The notes under the pieces were generated by a model that was not told the DNA's origin, ran no database searches, and saw nothing but the letters and a program-made list of their open reading frames with translations. Shown here in pieces: positions 58,172-64,000 of a stretch of 64,000 nucleotides of DNA. This stretch comes from Brasenia schreberi. Taxonomy: Eukaryota > Streptophyta > Magnoliopsida > Nymphaeales > Cabombaceae. The stretch spans positions 30,310,501 to 30,374,500 of the forward strand of contig JAYKKT010000090.1 of NCBI GenBank assembly GCA_036023115.1, read 5' to 3'. Positions within the stretch are counted from its first letter, which is position 1. Each line of letters opens with the position of its first letter. The position numbers and the translations under genes were made by a program.

Positions 58172-61100
58172 TTACCTTGGGCGTGGATTAGTTGATTCTA
58201 CGTCAGATGCATATACATGGCTTGAACACTCAGACGAATGTGCTCCTTGCAACGATGAAACTTCAAGCTTCATGGCCTCGCTCAAAGAAGTCGCAATTCC
58301 TGTCATGTTGGGTCTCTTGCTTGAGTCTTCCTCAGTGGCAAGCTTTGCAGTTTCAGCAACTTCCCATATGGAGTGGATGTTGTAGTAACAACCTTTCAAC
58401 TCGGGATCCATTATGCTTTCCATGTCCCCTTTCAGAAGCTTCGGCCTGACCCATTGGTTGAGGGAAACGCAGCATTCTTTTTCGTCTCTTACTATAGCAG
58501 GTTTTCCAGTTATGAGTTGGAAAAGAACTACGCCGAAACCGTATACATCGCTGCTTTTGGTGAGCATTTGAGTATTGAAGTACCTGTGAAAATTTCAATC
58601 AGGTAACTCACTAAACCGTTCTCGGAGATGAATAAGTGATTGGCATTCGTATAAATATCGCACGGTTACTGCTGGCGTTATGACCAATTGACTGGTAACC
58701 AAATCGTCAGAAATCGTTGTTGGATGCCATGCTTTTGACATGAAGTGCTACACTATTTGCTTGATGAAGGAGTTACGCTGCTTTGGCTCCCACTTCTGCT
58801 GTTGGTCCTATTTTTGCTAAAAATCTTCCTTAGATCTTTGAAGTATGCGCTCATAGAATCCCAGTCCAAGGGCACCAGTGTCTGTGTAGTGAGTAAATGA
58901 GTGTTGAAACCTAGAACTTATCTAGTTCTTATATGCGTATAGAATCGCTACTATTTTCGGAATGCAGTCATGTGTTAATCAAACATTCTTAATCTAAAGT
59001 ATGACCTCATATCAAGCAATCTAATATCCAACTGACGGTAGAAGTTTCATGAAAAAATTAATTGGCACTATCGATATCACTTGTGCAGGAGAATTATAGA
59101 GAGTACATACTCGGGATCTATGTAACCTGTTGTCCCTGCAACTTTTGTTTCTTCACGATACGTAAAGTCATCCGCATTTCCTTTTTTAGACAGCCCAAAA
59201 TCTGCTATTTTTGCTTCTAGAGTTTCATCTAAAAGAATATTTGTTGGTTTAACATCCCTGTGAACGATTGCAGGTTTGCACCCATCATGCAGATATCCCA
59301 GACCTGCAATTTAAAGCAATCTCCCTCGAAATTAGTTGAGAGACAAGTACATGCTAATACAGCTCTTAGCCAAGCAGACTTCAGGCTTCCGAACCTGCTG
59401 CAGCACCTAGTGCTATTTGAAGTCGTTTTATCCAGGTCAATGCTCCATTGGTTTGTGCTTTTCCTGAAAAATTACTGTTATCAGCATAGACAACAGAATT
59501 GTCGAGAAAGTGATGAAAGTATCGAGAAAATAAAATTACCGTCAAATGATCTCTATAACCTCTGGTATTGTGCAAAATATATTCACTCTTATTCCTTGAC
59601 AATATGACCATGGCAAGACAAATTTTAGGCTCATAGATTGCGTGAATAGGGCTAGATATGGTGTGATACCTGTCTCTGATGGATCCTTTTTGGCGATACG
59701 CCCATGACCTTTGTCGATGTTTGATCCAAAGTTGAGAAGGGACAGAAATGAACCCGAAGGACCCCTTTTTGGGTTCCAACGGGATCGAAATCGACAGAAA
59801 AAGAAGAAATCAGGCGATTCACTGCCGGTTTCTTCCCTTTGTCCTTTCCGGCTAGAACCGTCACCATTGGCGGCGGTTCTTGAGGGCAAAACGACCGTCT
59901 TTTAGTGAGGAACATATGCATGTCCTTGTCCGATTCCAAGAACAGGCAACCTCAAACGAATTTTAATGGAGCCAAATATTGTGATCTAACGACACTATCG
60001 GTGGATTTGGCAGCATAGAGTGTGTGTTACCTGTCAGTAGCTTTGAGAGGGTTCCACATGCCATGTACTCATATACCACGATCCGTTTATCCCCTTCTTC
60101 ACAATATCCAACTAAGGAAACCAAGTTTCTGTGATGAACCTTCATCAAAATCTCAACCTATAAAGATGGCCTCAACACCGAGTTATTCCATTTCAAGAAA
60201 TAGATAGAGACACAGATACAGAACACACAAATTCACACGCATATTATAATGACATATTTGCTTCCGATGAAACATTAGTTTATACATTATTCAGGTGATA
60301 AAATGAGTAGAAGGTTGGAAGCCAAGGAACAAAGCAATTAACAACTTTTAGTTCCCCAAATTTCCTTTTATTAATAAGTTCTTGCAAATTTATCATCAGT
60401 CTCGTATGTTTTGAAGCTTCTCTTTCGTTTTATTAATAAATTCAAACAAATGGATGGTTCTGCGTGCATGTTCTTTGGTTGATATTATAATTTTATGATG
60501 GAAGCTGATCCGAACTGGTGGTCATTGGCTAGTTACATGATAGTGGTACAATCAGACATTCGCGACAAATCTTCTCACTGAAATTATAATAGAAATGCCT
60601 CTCTCCGTTATTTAGAGTTGACACGGTGAAGCAAGGGTACGCTACTTACGATGCCACTTAGGATGGACTACTGGTACCAGGTATTTGTATGCGTATCGGT
60701 ATGACTGAATATACACCGGCATATGAATTTTGACACAAAATTGAATTTCAGTACTTTGGATTAAACTGTTTGAGTACGTTAAGTACTCGTACCCAGTATT
60801 ATGGATCAGGTCAATTTATATGAATACTGCTGGACTTGATCTAAATTCCATAACATTATAACTTAAAACGTAAAACGTAAATCCCTAAACCAATAAGCCG
60901 TAAAACAGTTTCATCCCTCAATTGATTATGTTGATCTCGTCTTTCTGCGTCTTTCTTTTCTGTATTTCAAATGATGTTTTCTCACCCCTCACTCACCCTC
61001 TTTTGAACTGTCCCTCCAACACTGTGGCATGCGTACTGTTTTCGGTGGGCTGCCGGTCGTCTGTTTGATCTCTACCAAATTAGTTTTGTATCTGCTTGTT

Positions 61101-63080
61101 AATTGTGAATCATTATATTTGATTTTATGTAATTTTAATTATATATAATATATATTAGAATTCTTATATTTTTAATAATAACGTATCTGCACCTTAGAAT
61201 TGTTTAAATACGTGTACTCGTGTCCGTGCATGCAACGTAGACATAGATTCTTGGGTATTTTTTGCTTGGTTTTCTTGATTCTTATTCTGTAGCCACACTG
61301 GACGACGTCGGGGGATGCTTATGCTTTTAGTAATCTTGGAATTTCCGACAACTTGTTTTATGTTGCAAGGAAGAGACCGTTTTTACATTTGGTGGTCATT
61401 TATCCTTGGATTGGCAATTTCATCAGTTTGTTTGAATTCTGAAAACGGCTTTCTGATCTTGATTATGAGAGAATGGTCATCGGTAATCCCGGTATCAAAC
61501 TTCATTATTCAGTAGTACCAGAAAACGAACGGCAATTCACCCATTTTTCTTTCCTATAAAATAGGAGATGATTAATGGGTATACTTTCCTGCTTTTTGTG
61601 GAACTTATAGGAACCTTTACCTGACGTTAATCCAATGGATTGGAAATGGGAGGTGCTCAAGGGGAGAATCATGTGTGTGATTCGTGCTTTGTAAGCGTAA
61701 TGTATTTATATATATGTGTGTGTGTGTGTATATATGTGTATATATTCCCTTTTCTGTAAGTTGAAATGTTTCACGCAATTACCTCTGCGATGAAATGTTT
61801 GCGTTGGAGCGATGAATCCTTCAGTATTTTAACGGCGACCGGCGAGTTACCTTTATAGCAGCCATAATAAACAGTTGAAGAACCCCCGTCGCCAATACGC
61901 TTCTCAAAGCTGTTGGTCATCTTCACAATGTCATCGAAGCTAAATCTTATCGTACTTGAACGTATTGCTGGGGCTGCCTCAGTCATTTTTGCTATTTGAT
62001 GTTCCAGTCGCTTACTTCCATTTTCAGTTTCAACGTCGCGGATATGAAATGCTGGGAAGAAAGAACCCATCAAGGGTCTCTCCGGCGTTGATCCGGTGGC
62101 TTCCGGTGGCTTGCTCCAAACATCTGCATTTGGAGAGAACAATATGACGGCAATCTCTCATCAGCGACGTGTGCACTCGTTCATAAATTCTGACAGTGGG
62201 ATACCGTAAAGCAAACCATATCCCATTTATTATTAATTGGATTAGCCACTTGTGTGGATATGAGTTTTCTCTTTTGTGTCCAGATCCAAATAATTTGATT
62301 CAACCAAATAATCATGTCTAAATGGGCATGGTTCATGTTTGGGCTTTCTTTTAGTCGAACATAAATTCCGGGTCAAACAGGTTCATGTGTTCAGCTATTG
62401 GTTGGGTTAAATACATCAGATACTAAGAAAACTTGTTTTCAATCAAGTCCAAACTTTGGACAAAAGCCCATCCCACTGCAACTTGGTTTGGCTGACTTGG
62501 GTCCTGTGAATTTCAGTTTTTAGTGGTTCTATGACTTATTTTGGTTGATAATGTTTTCCAAGTCATGATTTTGATTTATAATTAGGTCGGGTTGTCCTTA
62601 CTGTGTTCCTCTCAACTCCAGATTTTTTTTATTTTACATATTTTTATTTTATTATTACCATATTTTTCTTCCTCTCCCCGTATAATTTATGACATGAAAA
62701 TTTGTATGATCCACGGAGCAAGAAATCTCACAAACCTGTTGTTGCCTTCTTCCTCTCTTGTTGCCTTTTACTCAGCAAAATAAATGCCCCCAGAAGAATT
62801 CCACCCAATACGCAAACGATGGCCAAAGACATCAAGGCCCACGCCCAAGCTGGAACTGCATTCTTTTCTGCAATCGACCACGGAATGAAATGAAAATATA
62901 TGCAAGACTAATGTCATCTCGGGGTCGTGTCGTGTAAAGTTGGCGCAACAGTTCGACACCACTGACGCCCTCTGTGATCAAACTCTAGCATCTTGTCCGG
63001 GAACTCTAGCATCTCGGGTTGCAGAGAAGACTTTTTTCCAAACTATAGTGTAGAGGTTGAAACCAAGCAGTCAAAGTCGA

Positions 63081-63115
<35 letters not shown>

Positions 63116-64000
63116 AATTATTATCAACATTTGAAATTTTTGAAGAGGATGAAATCAAGCGATCAAAATTAAATATATACTAGCATATACTTAAGTGCTA
63201 ACAAATCTAAACTAATGTAATTTATCTATATATTTTTTATGATGAATTGTTCAAATTTGAACCATTATCAATCATTCATCTTAAAATGACCAAGGGTTGA
63301 AATTTAAATATTGAAAATAAAAATACATATATTTAAATTTCAATTATTTGATTGAAAGACGGTAGATATTTGTTTGGATATTCTTACGCCAAAGTGTGCC
63401 GAGATATATTAGGTTCTCTCTCTATATATTTATATAAGGAATTCCTGTAGAGTATATGTATATTCTAATGATGACTGTCTGATCAAAGCAATCACATGAT
63501 CATAGTATTTTTTGTCTTTTATTCGTGAAGCATGACCATTCGACCGTCTTAATCAGACGTTGTGATTAGGTAGTATACATTCTCTAAAAACTTTATCTGC
63601 ACACACACACACATATATATATGTATATGTAGTTATTATGTTAGCCAATTGTGACCATGAAAACCAATTCTGTGGGCTCACATAATAACAATAAGAAGCT
63701 TACGCTTGGAGGGTTAACAGGGTGTACCTTGTGAAGACGTTGTTCCATTGGAAGACGCCGGGTATGATGAAGGGTTTGGACCTGGGGCCGCTGCTCCATT
63801 GGAGGGTGGTGATTTTTTACGATGTAGCGGCGGGGGTAAGACAATGGGAGGAGGTCCTGGTGGGGGGGTATAAGGTGGTTGGTATGGCACAGACGGTGCA
63901 GGTGGCGGTGGGGAATAAGGAGGTTGGGGTGACACAGACGGTGCAGTTGTCGGCGTGTACCGATCATCAGTAGGAGGTGCCGGTGGGGAATAAATAGGAG
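58172..64000 (-). CDS. Receptor-like kinase D with proline-rich ectodomain, partial
   Basis: The last seven exons of a plasma-membrane receptor kinase of the LRR-I/malectin-like type; the 5' end lies beyond the right edge. Exons: 63728-64000+ (YTPPPGPPP, then [11 protein letters not shown]), 62736-62867 (single membrane helix, [20 protein letters not shown], then KRQQERKK), 61783-62123 (juxtamembrane, [12 protein letters not shown] loop, VAVKIL Lys), 60031-60157 ([17 protein letters not shown]), 59395-59463 ([17 protein letters not shown]), 59111-59303 ([26 protein letters not shown]) and 58172-58583 ([19 protein letters not shown] to NPRPR stop). All junctions are GT-AG and the phases add up with no stop, so this copy looks functional. 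RD-type kinase. No LRR is visible inside the window. The nearest alternative is a PERK-type kinase, but the kinase wording fits LRR-I better. Confidence 0.87.
59650..59945 (-). repeat. Conserved intron segment of the receptor-kinase units, copy D
   Basis: It lies in the intron between the exons at 59395-59463 and 60031-60157 and matches 39228-39560 and 42830-43180. On the minus strand it has a semi-open stretch with [15 protein letters not shown] and [15 protein letters not shown]. Probably an old insertion shared by the units and not part of the kinase. Confidence 0.55.
60158..61782. other. Intron of receptor kinase D (1.6 kb)
   Basis: It separates the VHHRNLV exon from the glycine-loop exon. 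No other gene or element is recognised. (TG)n/(TA)n runs are at about 61715-61745. Confidence 0.6.

Noticed and set aside
58353..58598. 81-residue minus-strand frame overlapping the last exon of kinase D
   Set aside because: It is in a different frame from the conserved kinase C-lobe, which fully explains the DNA.

Overview
The window is nuclear DNA of a flowering plant. Genes carry GT-AG introns, one gene encodes an intronless plant-type DYW pentatricopeptide protein, and several are plant families (tRNA ligase RNL, chloroplast D-amino-acid transaminase/ADC lyase, WEB coiled-coil protein, LRR-type receptor kinases). The intergenic DNA is AT-rich and full of plant RTE LINEs, Ty1/Copia elements, SINE-like units and long (TA)n, (CT)n and (GA)n tracts. 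I cannot name the species.

Layout. 0.2-1.4 kb: the 5' exons of a tRNA ligase gene, minus strand, running off the left edge. 2.5-7.6 kb: a dispersed GAACCGG-rich repeat interrupted by a full-length 3.27 kb RTE LINE with a 16 bp target-site duplication. 8.1-10.0 kb: an intact DYW-class PPR gene (+), followed by a decayed relative that carries its own small RTE insertion. 11.6-12.1 kb and 26.7-27.2 kb: two copies of an unrecognised 78-residue gene (-) with matching promoters. Remnants of a third copy flank a degraded Copia element at 18.2-24.4 kb. 15.5-18.0 kb: a truncated RTE. 24.5-28.5 kb: CACTA-like and SINE-like fragments and microsatellites. 30.2-34.0 kb: a five-exon D-amino-acid transaminase-like gene (-) with one in-frame stop and one frameshift.

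34.7-64 kb: a tandem array of receptor-kinase units (-), here called A-D. A, B and C are pseudogenes. D keeps every kinase motif and a consistent set of splice phases. B and D have an unusual proline-rich exon before the membrane segment, and B also keeps a signal-peptide exon. The array is interrupted by a 2.06 kb solo-LTR-like insertion, by a Copia fragment, and by a WEB-family pseudogene (50.3-56.6 kb) that is itself split by a second decayed Copia element.

I see no operon-like or co-functional system. The main story is local duplication followed by decay and transposon nesting: a receptor-kinase cluster reduced to one plausible survivor, a PPR tandem pair reduced to one, and a triplicated small gene reduced to two. 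The most gene-like candidates are PPR-DYW, receptor kinase D (cut by the right edge), tRNA ligase (cut by the left edge) and the two 78-residue genes.
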